The position numbers and the translations under genes were made by a program. From positions 1-64,000 of the forward strand of contig CANSMW010000006.1 in NCBI GenBank assembly GCA_947648215.1: a stretch of 64,000 nt of DNA. The letters are read 5' to 3'. The notes under the pieces were generated by a model. That model did no database searches. It had not been told where the DNA came from and saw nothing but the letters and a program-made list of their open reading frames with translations. Shown piece after piece: positions 41,123 to 51,441 of the stretch (position 1 is the first letter of the stretch; each line of letters opens with the position of its first letter). This DNA is from an uncultured Clostridium sp. GTDB taxonomy: Bacteria > Bacillota > Clostridia > TANB77 > CAG-508.

Positions 41123-43695
41123 TATTCACTCGTAATCCATTTTACTAAATCCAAATTCGCACTATCTAGTAGCATTTTGTGTTTTGGCATAACGCGGAAG
41201 GTATAGCCGTAGTTTCCTCCTGTGGTTAGTTCTATTTTGGCTTTGTATAGATAGGTATTTGGTTTTCCTTCTACTTCACTTACAAATTTCATTGGGATAA
41301 TTTGCATGCTTTTTACGACTCCGTTGTCTAGTATTTTTCCATAGTAGGTTTCTACTTCTATGTTTTCACGATCGATGTTTGGAAGTTCGACTGAGCAGGT
41401 TACTTCTATATTATTTCCTGCATCTAGGGTAATGTCTTCTAGGTTGCTTTTTTGGTATATTTTAATGTCATTCCAATTATTATATAATTCATTTTTCCAT
41501 GCTTGGAAAGCAGTTACTTCTTCTAAATCGTTAAAGTATTGGTTGGTTAGGTTCATAAGTGGCATATATAGCTTATCTACATAGTCTACTACCATTCTAG
41601 AAGTGCTGTATTTTCCACCTGTGGAAATAATCGAATTTTTCATGTATTCCATCCATTTTGCCGAAATTCCATTTTTATCTTTTTCATAATACATTGGAAT
41701 AATCTTATTTTCTAAGGTTTGATAAATACTTTGGCTATCGGCATTGTCTTGTGTCTCATAAGATGGGTATTGTTCATTGCTTCCTATTAACCAACCATTC
41801 TTCATATTATATCCTTCTGCCCACCAACCATCAGAAATACTAAAGTTTACAACACCATTAACAGATGCTTTTTGTCCACTGGTTCCAGATGCTTCCATTG
41901 GTCTTCTTGGGTTATTTAGCCATACATCTACACCACTTACTAAATATCTTGCAATTTGAATATTGTAGTTTTCCAAAATAAAGATTTTTCCTTTAAATTG
42001 TGGTTTTAACGATATTTCGTGAATGTATTTAATTAAATCTTGTCCCTCTTTATCCGCTGGATGTGCTTTTCCTGCAAATATAATTTGAACAGGACGTTCT
42101 TGGTCATTTAGTATTTGAGTAATTCGTTCTAAGTCTCTAAAAATTAGGGTTGCTCTTTTATAGGTTGCAAATCTTCTTGCAAACCCAATCGTTAAAGCAT
42201 TTGGATCCAATTTTGAAACAATTTCTCTTATTTCATCATAGCCACAACCTGCATTTTTCATGCGGTTTGTTACATTTTCTTTTACTAAATTTAGTAGTTT
42301 TACTTTTCTATCTACATGGGCTTTCCACAATTCCTCATTTGGAATATTGGCAATTCCTTTCCAAGTTTCATCATCGTAAATGGCGTCTTGCCAGAATGGT
42401 GTTAGGTATTTGTTATATAGTTCTTTTAAGTTTGGTGCAAGCCAAGAACAAGTATGAATTCCGTTGGTAATATGGGTAATTGGCGACTCATCTGCTGAAA
42501 TATTTGGCCATACATCACCAAATAATTCTCTTGATACTTCCCCATGTAGTTTACTAACTCCATTTTTCTTTCCTGCAATTTTTAATGCTAGAATTCCCAT
42601 ATTGAACCCTTGCTCCAAATAATCACATGGTTTCATTCCAAGTTTTAAGAAGCTTTCTCTTTCTAGCCCTAACCTTGGCCAAAAGTCTTTAAAGTACTTT
42701 TCTACTAAATCAAGTGGGAAGATGTCATTCCCAGCTGGTACTGGTGTATGTGTGGTAAATACCGTTTTGGAAGAGGCAATTTCTCTTGCAATTTCAAACG
42801 ATACTTGTTTTTCTTCCATAATGTCTTTGATGATTTCTAATAATAAGAAAGAAGAATGTCCTTCGTTCATATGGTATACGGTTGGATTTAATCCTAATAT
42901 TTTTAGAAGATGAGCCCCTGCCATTCCTAATACAATCTCTTGGCGAATTCTCATTTCTTGGTCTCCACCGTATAATTTTAGAGTAACTTCCCTATCCTCT
43001 GGATTTGCGTTTTGGTCAATATCCGAATCTAATAAGTATAGAGTGACTCTTCCTACATTAATTTTCCATACCTTTAGATATACTTTTCTTTTTGGAAATT
43101 TGACATCAATAATCAAATCTTCTCCCTCTTTATTTTTTACTGGTAAGATTGGAAGATTGTACAAATCAATGTTATGATAGATATTTTCTTGGTCTCCATA
43201 GCGGTTAATCTTTTGGTTGAAATATCCATTTTTATAAAGTAGACCAATTGCCACAAAAGGTAGCCCAAGGTCACTTGCCGATTTTAAATGGTCACCAGAA
43301 AGAATACCAAGTCCTCCTGAATAGATTGGTACAATTTCATCTAGCCCATATTCTGCTGAAAAATAGGCAATTAAATCATTTTTGTTGTTTGGATATTTTT
43401 TAGAAAACCAAGTATTTTTGCTATTCATGTATCCATCAAAATCATTTACTACTTTATCATAGCTTTTTAATAAGGTTTCATTTGCTGCTGCTTGTTCTAA
43501 TTTTTCTTGTGATACTTGTTTTAAGAATTTTACAGGATTTTTTCCGATTGTTTCCCATAAATCAATATCAATTTCTTTGAATAGTCTTAAATATTCACTA
43601 TTCCATGCCCACCATAAGTTGTTTGCCATTTCTGATAAACGGTTAATCCTTTTTGGTAATTGTGGATTAACGGTAATTCGATTAAACATATACAT
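41122..43695 (-). CDS. glgP: alpha-glucan phosphorylase
   Basis: An 857-residue GT35 enzyme of the shorter Thermotoga-type family: LWWAWNSEYLRLFKEIDIDL, AYFSAEYGLDEIVPIYSGGLGILSGDHLKS (in pieces), VYHMNEGHSSFLLLE, THTPVPAGNDIF, ITHITNGIHTCSWL, FARRFATYKRATLI and the pyridoxal-phosphate region NNPRRPMEASGTSGQKASVN. It releases glucose-1-phosphate from glycogen or maltodextrin. The gene stands alone, with its own terminator. CGG occurrences I checked are out of phase. Confidence 0.95.
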   Translation of the reverse strand: MYMFNRITVNPQLPKRINRLSEMANNLWWAWNSEYLRLFKEIDIDLWETIGKNPVKFLKQVSQEKLEQAAANETLLKSYDKVVNDFDGYMNSKNTWFSKKYPNNKNDLIAYFSAEYGLDEIVPIYSGGLGILSGDHLKSASDLGLPFVAIGLLYKNGYFNQKINRYGDQENIYHNIDLYNLPILPVKNKEGEDLIIDVKFPKRKVYLKVWKINVGRVTLYLLDSDIDQNANPEDREVTLKLYGGDQEMRIRQEIVLGMAGAHLLKILGLNPTVYHMNEGHSSFLLLEIIKDIMEEKQVSFEIAREIASSKTVFTTHTPVPAGNDIFPLDLVEKYFKDFWPRLGLERESFLKLGMKPCDYLEQGFNMGILALKIAGKKNGVSKLHGEVSRELFGDVWPNISADESPITHITNGIHTCSWLAPNLKELYNKYLTPFWQDAIYDDETWKGIANIPNEELWKAHVDRKVKLLNLVKENVTNRMKNAGCGYDEIREIVSKLDPNALTIGFARRFATYKRATLIFRDLERITQILNDQERPVQIIFAGKAHPADKEGQDLIKYIHEISLKPQFKGKIFILENYNIQIARYLVSGVDVWLNNPRRPMEASGTSGQKASVNGVVNFSISDGWWAEGYNMKNGWLIGSNEQYPSYETQDNADSQSIYQTLENKIIPMYYEKDKNGISAKWMEYMKNSIISTGGKYSTSRMVVDYVDKLYMPLMNLTNQYFNDLEEVTAFQAWKNELYNNWNDIKIYQKSNLEDITLDAGNNIEVTCSVELPNIDRENIEVETYYGKILDNGVVKSMQIIPMKFVSEVEGKPNTYLYKAKIELTTGGNYGYTFRVMPKHKMLLDSANLDLVKWITSE

Positions 43696-43889
43696 AGTAA
43701 TATTTCCTCCTTAGTTCTTTTACAAATATTTTTCTTTTTGTATCGACATACTTATTATCTATTATAATAAATAAAAAGTCAAATACTTTTTAGGAAATTT
43801 TTTGACTTTTTTAAAAATTTGTGTTATCCCTTAGAAGTATCTAAAAATCTTTCATAAAATTTTGACATACAATAACTTCCAATTCCTTG

Positions 43890-43911
43890 CTATTCGGTTA
43901 TAACCGAATAG
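43890..43911. promoter_or_regulatory. 22-bp perfect palindrome
   Basis: CTATTCGGTTATAACCGAATAG is its own reverse complement. It lies in the 400-bp gap between glgP and the XRE regulator and could be an operator for a dimeric repressor or a hairpin. Confidence 0.5.
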
Positions 43912-43934
43912 TCGCTAATCTCTCATAAAAAACG

Positions 43935-44009
43935 CCCAAAAACCGCAAAGGTTTCAATTACGTTAAAGGTAATTTCTGGTAATCTTAAGGGTTTAACGTT
44001 GCTTTTTTA
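43935..44009 (+). ncRNA. possible small structured RNA with terminator
   Basis: AAACC-GCAA-AGGTTT is followed by ACGTTAAA (43960-43967) pairing with TTTAACGT (43992-43999) and a run of T. It lies upstream of the XRE gene at 44105. It may be a small RNA or an attenuator; no known class is recognised. Confidence 0.35.
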
Positions 44010-44104
44010 TGCATAAAATTCCGTATAATATCCACAATAACTATCAAATATCTTCCTTCCCTTCTAAAATTAGTTTTGTTATTTTATATTACAGGTGATT
44101 AATA

Positions 44105-44452
44105 ATGAAAGTAGATAAAAAGAACACAACCATCAAAATTGGAGATTTATTAAGAAGAACAAGAAAATCTCTTGGCTACACCCAAGAAGATGTTGCAGAA
44201 AGATTAGACCTAGCTTCAAGATATGTTTCCGATATTGAACGAAATAAAACAAAAGGTAGTATTGATACATTGGTAAAACTATGTAACATTTATCACATTA
44301 CTCCTACTTATGTATTACAAGAATACTTGGAGTTAAAAGATGAATTTAAAATTGACCCAGATTTAATCGGATTCTACAAGTTAGATAGACGAGAACAAGA
44401 AGTTGTTTTAGCACTCATTCAATATATGAATATAACAAAAAAAATAAAGTGA
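44105..44452 (+). CDS. XRE-family helix-turn-helix regulator
   Basis: A 115-residue protein with an N-terminal HTH_3: IGDLLRRTRKSLGYTQEDVA, ERLDLASRYVSDIERNK, SIDTLVKLCNIYHITPTYVL, and a short helical tail. It is a likely transcriptional repressor; the 22-bp palindrome 200 bp upstream could be its operator, which is speculative. A bidirectional terminator follows. Confidence 0.88.
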   Translation: MKVDKKNTTIKIGDLLRRTRKSLGYTQEDVAERLDLASRYVSDIERNKTKGSIDTLVKLCNIYHITPTYVLQEYLELKDEFKIDPDLIGFYKLDRREQEVVLALIQYMNITKKIK

Positions 44453-44475
44453 TACGGAAATCACTTTATTTTTTT
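44442..44475. terminator. bidirectional terminator
   Basis: AAATAAAGTGAT ACGGAA ATCACTTTATTT followed by T, between the convergent XRE and M15-like genes. Confidence 0.9.
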
Positions 44476-44488
44476 CTGCTAGTAAAAT

Positions 44489-45169
44489 TTAGTCTATGGT
44501 TGTGGCAGTTCTTCCACTTCCTACTACATTTTCTTGTAAAGAACGCCATGTGTTACAACCAATAATGCCATCTACTGCTAATCCTCTACTTGCTTGGTAT
44601 CTTCTTACTGCATTATAAGTGTTATTTCCAAATATTCCGTCTAAACCGCCTGTCGTGTAGCCTAATGTGTTTAAATCGTCTTGGGCAATTAGTACATAGA
44701 CACTTAGACTTCCTCTACGAAGCATTGGATACCCTCCGCTTGAACAAGCAGGTGGGCTTTGTCTTCTATCGAAATGCACCCATGTTGGGGATATGCTTAC
44801 TGGTTCTATATAACTCCATAACCCAGAGTTTTTGGCACTATTTCGCAAAGTTGCTCTTTGAGCATTTGTCCATAATTGTCCTACATCAAAAGCAGTTCCA
44901 GCATAATGTTGGGATTGCCCTGCATGACCTCCCTCCCATGGTCTTCGAAAAGCATAACCTACTGGGATTGGTCCTCCATACAATTTTCTTTGCGAATTCC
45001 ATGAGGTCATGGTTCGCTTTGTTGTCCATAAGGTATTGCTTCTACTAGCACCACGGAATTCTCTTACTGTAAGGGTTCGTCCTGTATTATATGGCATTGC
45101 TTCCGATAAATCTCGATAATATATTTCCATACGATCTGTATCGTTATTATATACAATAATTTTTGCCAT
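44489..45169 (-). CDS. M15-like peptidase with C-terminal peptidoglycan-binding domain
   Basis: A 226-residue protein. Residues 75-140 hold GHAGQSQHYAGTAFDVGQLW and PTWVHFDRR, the His/Asp zinc ligands typical of M15 D-Ala-D-Ala carboxypeptidases. Residues 155-215 form a PG_binding_1 domain (VLIAQDDLNTLGYTTGGLDG, NAVRRYQASRGLAVDGIIG). No signal peptide is visible; the start is MAKIIVYNNDTDRMEIYYRD. It could act on the wall after non-classical release. 45170-45431 holds no gene I can support. Confidence 0.78.
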   Translation of the reverse strand: MAKIIVYNNDTDRMEIYYRDLSEAMPYNTGRTLTVREFRGASRSNTLWTTKRTMTSWNSQRKLYGGPIPVGYAFRRPWEGGHAGQSQHYAGTAFDVGQLWTNAQRATLRNSAKNSGLWSYIEPVSISPTWVHFDRRQSPPACSSGGYPMLRRGSLSVYVLIAQDDLNTLGYTTGGLDGIFGNNTYNAVRRYQASRGLAVDGIIGCNTWRSLQENVVGSGRTATTID

Positions 45170-45431
45170 GAAATCACCTCTACTTATTTTATGAAAATCA
45201 AATAAGAGGTGTGATTTTTATTTTGTTCAATTGCAATTACTATTATGCTTATCTTGTTAATTATGATATCTAGTTAAATATTGTTTTTATACCCTCCTTT
45301 TCTATCATTCTATCTTAAAAAATACTGGGGAATTATTCCCAACTTTGATACATTATACTATATTTTTACCGCAAAGTAAATTATGTGAATTATATATTTT
45401 TTCTCTTATTCACCCGTCTAGTCTGTAAAGT

Positions 45432-45468
45432 AATAAGGAAGAGTTAAAAAACCAAAACTCTTCCTTAT
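45432..45468 (-). terminator. rho-independent terminator
   Basis: AATAAGGAAGAGTT and AACTCTTCCTTAT stem, just after the stop at 45480. Confidence 0.9.
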
Positions 45469-45479
45469 CTTCTTAGAAC

Positions 45480-45869
45480 CTACTTTGACCAAGTATACTT
45501 ATCGATCATGGCTTGTAATCGATTAGCCTCCTTTTTTAAGTCTTCTTGCAATTCTTCCATTTTTTTCTTAGATACATTTGGATGTTCTTGTAGTTTAATT
45601 TCCCACTGTTCTCGTTCCGCATCTAATAGGTTTCTTCCATATGTTAAAAATTTTTCTTTTTCTTTCATTTCATATAGAATTTTCATAAATGCTTCAAAAT
45701 CATCTTGAAACGTTAAACTCAACACCCATTTGATTTTTTCTGTCTCATTTCTTAAATAAGTTTGCCATTTTACATCTTTTTTTGCTAAGAAATTAACTTC
45801 TTTGATGAAGCCATTTTTGATTTGAAACTTAATACAACATTCTCTAGGCTTTGCAATTATCTCAGCCAT
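45480..45869 (-). CDS. hypothetical protein
   Basis: A 129-residue soluble, charged protein with a beta-rich start (AEIIAKPRECCIKFQIKNGF) and a helical end (KKKMEELQEDLKKEANRLQA). It has its own terminator. I do not recognise the family. Confidence 0.65.
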   Translation of the reverse strand: MAEIIAKPRECCIKFQIKNGFIKEVNFLAKKDVKWQTYLRNETEKIKWVLSLTFQDDFEAFMKILYEMKEKEKFLTYGRNLLDAEREQWEIKLQEHPNVSKKKMEELQEDLKKEANRLQAMIDKYTWSK

Positions 45870-46022
45870 TTAGGTTCTCCTTTCTGCCATGTCTTTTTTG
45901 ACATGCTTTATTATTATACTGAAATTTTATGTACATTTCAAGTATTAGGTATGTTTTTTTCATGTTTGTGACATACTTAAAAGAAAGTATCTTTTACATA
46001 TATTTTAGAGGTGATGATTTAC

Positions 46023-48645
46023 ATGGCTACGAATTTAAAATTAGAAGAAATCAATTTAAGTGAAAAATATGGGGTTGAAACGATTTTAGAGCCAAAGGAG
46101 TTTTTGGCAAAAATGAATTTTTTACGGTGCTGGTTTGACCACAGATTTTGCAAATGGCTTACTTGCCAAAAATGGACCAAATGAATTAAAACAAGCAAAA
46201 CGTAAACGCTGGTACCATTACTTATTTGAGAGTTTACTTAGTCCTTTTAATATTATTTTATTACTGATTTGTCTTGTTCTTGTATATACCGATGTCATTT
46301 TGGCTGAAACACCAAGTTATGCCAATATTGTGGTAATTGTGGTTTTAGTTGCTACTAGCACCCTTCTCGAATTTATTCAAGAATACCGTTCTAATAAAGC
46401 CGCTGAAAAACTCAGAAGTCTGGTTGCTACTACTTGTACGGTTTTACGTGATAACCAAAAAGTAGCACTTCCCATAAAAGACATTGTAACTGGTGATATT
46501 GTTCTTCTCTCTTCAGGGGACATGATTCCTGCTGACCTTCGTATTATTGAAGAAAAAGATTTACATGTAGGACAATCTACTTTGACTGGTGAATCCGAAG
46601 CGGTTAAAAAGATGGCTACCTCTAAACTTCGTTCTGTGGAAGAAATAAAAAGCGTCACCGATTTGGATACCATCTGTTTTATGGGAACTAACGTAATTAG
46701 TGGTAGTGCCAAAGGGGTAGTCATTAAAACCGCAAATGATACGTATTTAGGAAAAATCGCCAAAACCATTGGGGCTGGAAAACCAGAAACGGCTTTTCAA
46801 AAAGGAATTAAAAGCATTAGTAAATTACTCATCCGTTTTATGCTTGTTATGATTCCCATCACCTTTTTTATTAACATTGGAAAACATGATGTATTAATTA
46901 CTTTTACTTTCTCGGTTGCTATTGCCATTGGAATTACCCCTCTTTTGCTACCAGTTATTTTGTCTTCCTCTCTTGCCAAAGGTGCTCTTCGCATGTCGAA
47001 AAAGAAAACAATTGTAAAAAAACTAGATTCTATCCAAAGTTTTGGTGCTATGAATATTCTTTGCACCGATAAAACAGGTACTTTAACCAAAGATGAAATT
47101 GTACTACAGAAATATTTGGATGTGAATGGAAACGAGAATTATGGTGTTTTAAAACATGCCTTTTTAAATGCCTTTTTTCAAACTGGGCTAAGAGGAAACA
47201 TCGATAAAGCCATTATCGACAAAGCAAAGGAAATGAATTTAAGCGATATTTCCAATCACTATACCAAACAAGACGAAATTCCTTTCGATTTTGCAAGAAG
47301 ACGTTTATCGGTTGTAGTTTCAGATGGCACAAAAACACAGCTAATTACTAAAGGTGCCGTAGAAGAAATTTTATCCATTTGTAGCCTTGTTTATGATAAT
47401 GGTTCTGTTTTGGAAATGACAAGCACAAGAAAAGAAACCATTCGAAATTTTACTAGACAAATGAATTTAGAAGGATTACGTGTAATTGCGGTTTGCCAGA
47501 AAAATGATATTTCTGGGGTTTCGGAGTTTAGTGTAAAAGATGAATCCAAAATGGTATTAATGGGTTTTATTGGATTTTTAGACCCACCGAAGGAAAGTGC
47601 CAAACTTGCCATCGATTCTTTAAATGAAAAGGGAATTCGTGTGATTGTGTTAACTGGAGATAACGAAGAAGTTACCAAATGTATTTGTGAACAAGTTGGT
47701 ATCCGTACCAAACGTATTGTTTCTGGTAGCCAAGTAAATCGATTAACCGATTCGGCCCTTCTTCGCCTACTTTATGATACCAATATTTTTGTAAAACTTT
47801 CTCCTATTGAGAAAGCAAGAATTGTGCGATTGTTAAAAGAGGCTGGAAATGTGGTTGGTTATATGGGAGATGGGATTAATGATAGCCCTTCTCTTACCAA
47901 TGCAGATGTTGGTATTAGTGTTGATACCGCAGTTGACATTGCCAAAGAAACCTCCGATATTATTCTCCTAGAAAAAGATTTGAATGTTTTATTAGATGGA
48001 GCCATTGAAGGAAGAAAAACATTTGCTAATTTATTAAAATACATCAAAATGGCAGTTAGTTTCAATTTTGGTGAAGTACTTTCGGTATTAATTGCAAGCA
48101 TTGTCTTACCCTTTTTACCAATTACCCCAATTCAATTACTAGTGCAAAGTCTTTTATACGACTTTGGTCAGCTTAGCCTACCCTTCGACAATGTGGATGC
48201 CGAATATGTAACCAAACCAAGAAAATGGAATTTAAAAGACTTACGAAATTTCATGTTCTTCATGGGACCCACTAGTTCCATTTTCGACCTAATGGTATTT
48301 GCCTCTCTATGGTTTGGTTTTGGCTTAAGACTTCCTCAAAGTGCACTTTTCCAAACCATATGGTTTAGCTATGGAGTAGTTTCCAACCTAATCGGTCTAC
48401 ACATCATTAGAACCGCCAAAACCCCATTTTTAAAAAGCAATGCCTCTCTACCAGTCTACCTAACATCTATCCTCTTAAGCATTGTCGCACTCATAGTACC
48501 ATTTACTGCCTTAGGCAAATGGATTGGGCTTGTTGCATTTGCCCCAATCTACCTAATCGTCATAATCGGGTTTCCTATCCTATATTGCTTCATTGCAAGC
48601 ATTGTTAAGAGGCTGTATGTTAAGAAATATGGAGAATGGATATAA
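46023..48645 (+). CDS. P-type ATPase (MgtA-like), needs a +1 shift at CGG
   Basis: The N-terminal 34 codons (MATNLKLEEINLSEKYGVET to AKMNFL) are in one frame; CGG at 46125 then breaks it. Skipping C gives NFLGAGLTTDFANGLLAKNG, continuing as a complete transporter of 873 residues: TLTGESEAV, CTDKTGTLTKDE with the phospho-Asp, VLTGDNEEVTK, YMGDGINDSPSL and six C-terminal helix segments. Overall it is closest to Mg2+-importing type III ATPases. The M4 motif reads ITPLLLPVI where MgtA has TPEMLP, so the usual M4 glutamate is missing and the ion is uncertain. The AGAGGTGATG site precedes the ATG at 46023. Confidence 0.85.
46125..46128 (+). other. +1 recoding site of the P-type ATPase, CGGT in TTA-CGG-TGC
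   Basis: Codon 35. Skipping C gives GGT and connects the N-terminal cytoplasmic tail to GAGLTTDFANGLL. Confidence 0.78.
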
Positions 48646-48679
48646 ATTGGGACGAACACAAGGCTCTTTCTACAATCTA

Positions 48680-48706
48680 AAAAAGACACCTCTGGTGTCT
48701 TTTTTA
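48680..48706. terminator. bidirectional terminator
   Basis: AAAAAAGACACC TCT GGTGTCTTTTTT between the ATPase and the convergent CapA gene. Confidence 0.92.
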
Positions 48707-49918
48707 GGTCCCCATAATGCTTTCAATCTTTGCAAGCTCTGCCTTTATGGTTTTGTAGGTGTTAGCACCTATGGTAGTATCGGTTCCATTTTCATAGTTT
48801 GCGATGGTTTTCCTGATGTCTAATATTTTGTAACGTTGTGGCTTTCCTGCTCCTTTATCGTATACGTAAAGTGGTGTGTATTCTACTTTATCAATCGAAA
48901 TTTTTCCTTCTGGGTTTTTGGTGATTTGCAAATCTAATATAATCGTATTTCTTGTGTTTTCTTGTTTTTGTGCGGATATGAAATTTCCTAGGGAATAAAT
49001 CACAAACCCATCTTTGGTGGTTCCATCTGGTAAGCTTATGGTTCGTTTTTCCATTGGTTCTAGTACATGAGGATGACTTCCTAATATAATATCTACATCA
49101 TTTTCAAATAAGAAATCGGCTAGCCTTTCTTGGGTTTTGTTTTGCTTTATTTTATACTCGTCTCCCCAATGCATACTAACACAAATCACATCCACGTTTT
49201 GTTCCTTCGCTTGTTCAATTTGCTGTTTCATAAGAGTTTCGTCAATTAAGTTAATACAATACTCTCTTCCCTTTGGCACCGGAATTCCGTTTGTGCCATA
49301 AGTAAACGATAAAAACGCAAATGTAATCCCATTTACTTCTTTTATGAGTATTTTATTTTGTTCTTCAGAAGAACGATACGTCCCCATATGAGAAATTCCA
49401 ATTTCATCTAACACATCCAATGTGCGGACAATTCCATTATACCCCTTATCTAAACTATGATTATTCGCCGTAGATAACACATCCACTCCCATGTCTTTTA
49501 AAGCATATCCTAAAGCATCTGGTGTATTAAACGTAGGAAAACCGCTATACCCTTTTGCCTCTCCTGCAAAAGTAGTCTCCAAATTACCAATCGCAATATC
49601 GGCAGAGGCTATCTTATCTCGTATATTGGTAAATATATGCGAAAAATCATACGTTTTTGTACTTGCCTGATAAGCATCTTTAAAATTCTGTCTATGACAC
49701 ATGGCATCTCCAATGGCCACTAAATGAATGGTACTACTCTGCTTTTCTTTTACAACCGTATTTTGTTGTGCTAGTGTAGAAGATATTACATCAGTTTCTT
49801 TTTGTGGATAATATGATACTATAAAAATTGCAATCATAATCATTATTAAAATGCTAAATCCCACAATGTACTTTAGTTTGTTTCTTCTTAAATTCTCCGG
49901 CTTTTTTCGTTTCTTCAT
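48704..49918 (-). CDS. CapA/PGA-synthesis-like metallophosphatase, second copy
   Basis: A 404-residue protein with an N-terminal anchor (YIVGFSILIMIMIAIFIVS) and a CapA domain: AIGDAMCHRQNFKDAYQ, GVDVLSTANNHSLDKGYNG, MGTYRS, SMHWGDEYKI, GSHPHVLEPM, YSLGNFIS. It is a paralogue of the lipoprotein at 25341, with no in-phase CGG. CapA proteins are linked to polyglutamate capsule synthesis, but no capB or capC is nearby, so a different substrate is likely. 49919-50142 holds a CACAGGC-AAA-GCCTGTG hairpin and a terminator only. Confidence 0.88.
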   Translation of the reverse strand: MKKRKKPENLRRNKLKYIVGFSILIMIMIAIFIVSYYPQKETDVISSTLAQQNTVVKEKQSSTIHLVAIGDAMCHRQNFKDAYQASTKTYDFSHIFTNIRDKIASADIAIGNLETTFAGEAKGYSGFPTFNTPDALGYALKDMGVDVLSTANNHSLDKGYNGIVRTLDVLDEIGISHMGTYRSSEEQNKILIKEVNGITFAFLSFTYGTNGIPVPKGREYCINLIDETLMKQQIEQAKEQNVDVICVSMHWGDEYKIKQNKTQERLADFLFENDVDIILGSHPHVLEPMEKRTISLPDGTTKDGFVIYSLGNFISAQKQENTRNTIILDLQITKNPEGKISIDKVEYTPLYVYDKGAGKPQRYKILDIRKTIANYENGTDTTIGANTYKTIKAELAKIESIMGT

Positions 49919-50102
49919 ATTTTACATCTCCTATTACTATGAACAAATGATTATATCTATTTTTCTTCTTAAATTATAACCTTGTCATTCAAAAAACACA
50001 AGTATTAATTACTGCATTTACATTTTTATAAGAACCTGACCCATCGCACAGGCAAAGCCTGTGGTGAGGTACTTAAGAAACCTTGTTACTTTCGTAATAA
50101 AA

Positions 50103-50134
50103 AATACAAACAACCTAGTGTTAGGTTGTTTGTA
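50103..50134 (-). terminator. terminator after the glycoamylase-like gene
   Basis: TACAAACAACCTA GTGT TAGGTTGTTTGTA perfect hairpin 9 bp beyond the restored stop codon at 50143. The terminator supports the shifted end rather than the zero-frame stop at 50204. Confidence 0.9.
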
Positions 50135-50142
50135 CAAAACTA

Positions 50143-51376
50143 TTATTCCATTATTTCTTCCTTTTTCTTTATTTCTAATATTTCCAATCCCCTTTTTATG
50201 GTTTCATTTTGCATAGCATATCTCCATATAGTTCCGGTTTAAATAATTTTCAATCATAACCATTGAAATTCCTTTATCAATTCCAATATATTCCTTCGAT
50301 ACCCATAATTGATTCTTTTCTATATTATATCCATCTAAAAATCCATATTTCGACCATAGCTTTGGATATGTATGGTATAAGTATTTCATCATTTCCATAG
50401 TTTCTTTTGGCGTAAATACCACCGAACCAATGGCTCCACATGGGGCTACTGTCCCATCGTTTTCTAGGTTTAAATCCACGAAACATGGCTTTGCTCCATA
50501 GGATTTATACCCATCTGGTCCCACACATGCAGTTAACCCCCACGAATCTTCGCCATATGTTTGATAGGTATCTTTATTTTTTATACAATATTCCCTGTTT
50601 GCTTTTGTGGCTTTTACTGAATTTTCAAACCAATCGATTCCGTTTTTATCTTTTATATTTCGAAAATCAATCCATGCATGTGAAAATTGGTAGGTAAACA
50701 AAGTTCCACAATAAGTAAAAATAATGTCTTTTATTTCTCCATAGTCTTGTTTCTTTTTTTCAAAATCATCGTATATGGAGGAATTGACTGGGTGTGTGTT
50801 TGACGCAACACCTAATATGTACAACATCAATTGTTCTCCATACATGTCCCAACTGCCCCAAAAGCCTTGTTCTTTGGTATAACCCATATAGAATTGATTT
50901 GTTTCTTTATTTCGATACCATTCCCAATCAATTTGTTCATATAACTTTTCTGCCTTTTTCCTTATTTCCCCTCCGAAATATTCTCCAATTGTTAAGGCTC
51001 CACAAATAAAAATAGCAGTATCAATAATAGATACTTCACAGTTCCATTCTCTTTTTGCGGTTCTCATATTTACAAAATGATAATAAAACCCATGAATATT
51101 TTCTATTTTCTGTAAAAACGTATCTAGAGTTTTATTTGCTCTATCATATGCTTTTTCATATGATAACCAGCCATGTTCTACTCCAATGATTAGTGCTGCA
51201 AACCCATAGCCCACCGATGCAATACTTGCAATTTCTTTATGGTAAGGCGATTTATCACGAATTAACCCATATCCCTTTGTTTGTTTATCTAGGTTAATTT
51301 CTTTATTAAAGAACTGAAAACACCCTTTCAATTCTTTTTGTAAAATTTTTTCTTTCGTGCATTTACGTATAATCAA
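50143..51376 (-). CDS. glycoamylase-like glycoside hydrolase (PF10091 type), needs a +1 shift at CGG
   Basis: The protein carries SIASVGYGFAALIIGVEHGW, DTAIFICGALTIGEYFGG, WGSWDMYGEQLMLYILGVAS, YGEDSWGLTACVGPDGYKSY, GTVAPCGAIGSVVFTP and SKYGFLDGYN, the pattern of the glycoamylase family. At CGG (50236-50234) the zero frame runs on for only ten codons. Skipping C gives IENYLNGTIWRYAMQNETIK, matching the family ENY-x2-G-x-IW end, and stops at 50143 after 410 residues. No signal peptide is seen. The start is TTG 51376 after AGAGGTGG, with a promoter at 51398-51426. Confidence 0.85.
50233..50236 (-). other. +1 recoding site of the glycoamylase-like gene, CGGA in AAC-CGG-AAC
   Basis: Codon 381. 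Skipping C gives the conserved Gly of ENYLNG-TIW. Confidence 0.82.
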
Positions 51377-51397
51377 AATAAACCACCTCTTATTTTG

Positions 51398-51426
51398 ATT
51401 ATACTTTATTTTTCTTTTCACTTCAA
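51398..51426 (-). promoter_or_regulatory. sigma-A-type promoter
   Basis: TTGAAG and TATAAT with a 17-bp spacer, read on the minus strand before the glycoamylase-like gene. Confidence 0.7.
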
Positions 51427-51441
51427 TGGAAGTTTTTACTA

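Noticed and set aside
43890-44010. A known riboswitch class before the XRE gene
   Set aside because: I could not match the hairpins to any conserved riboswitch core.
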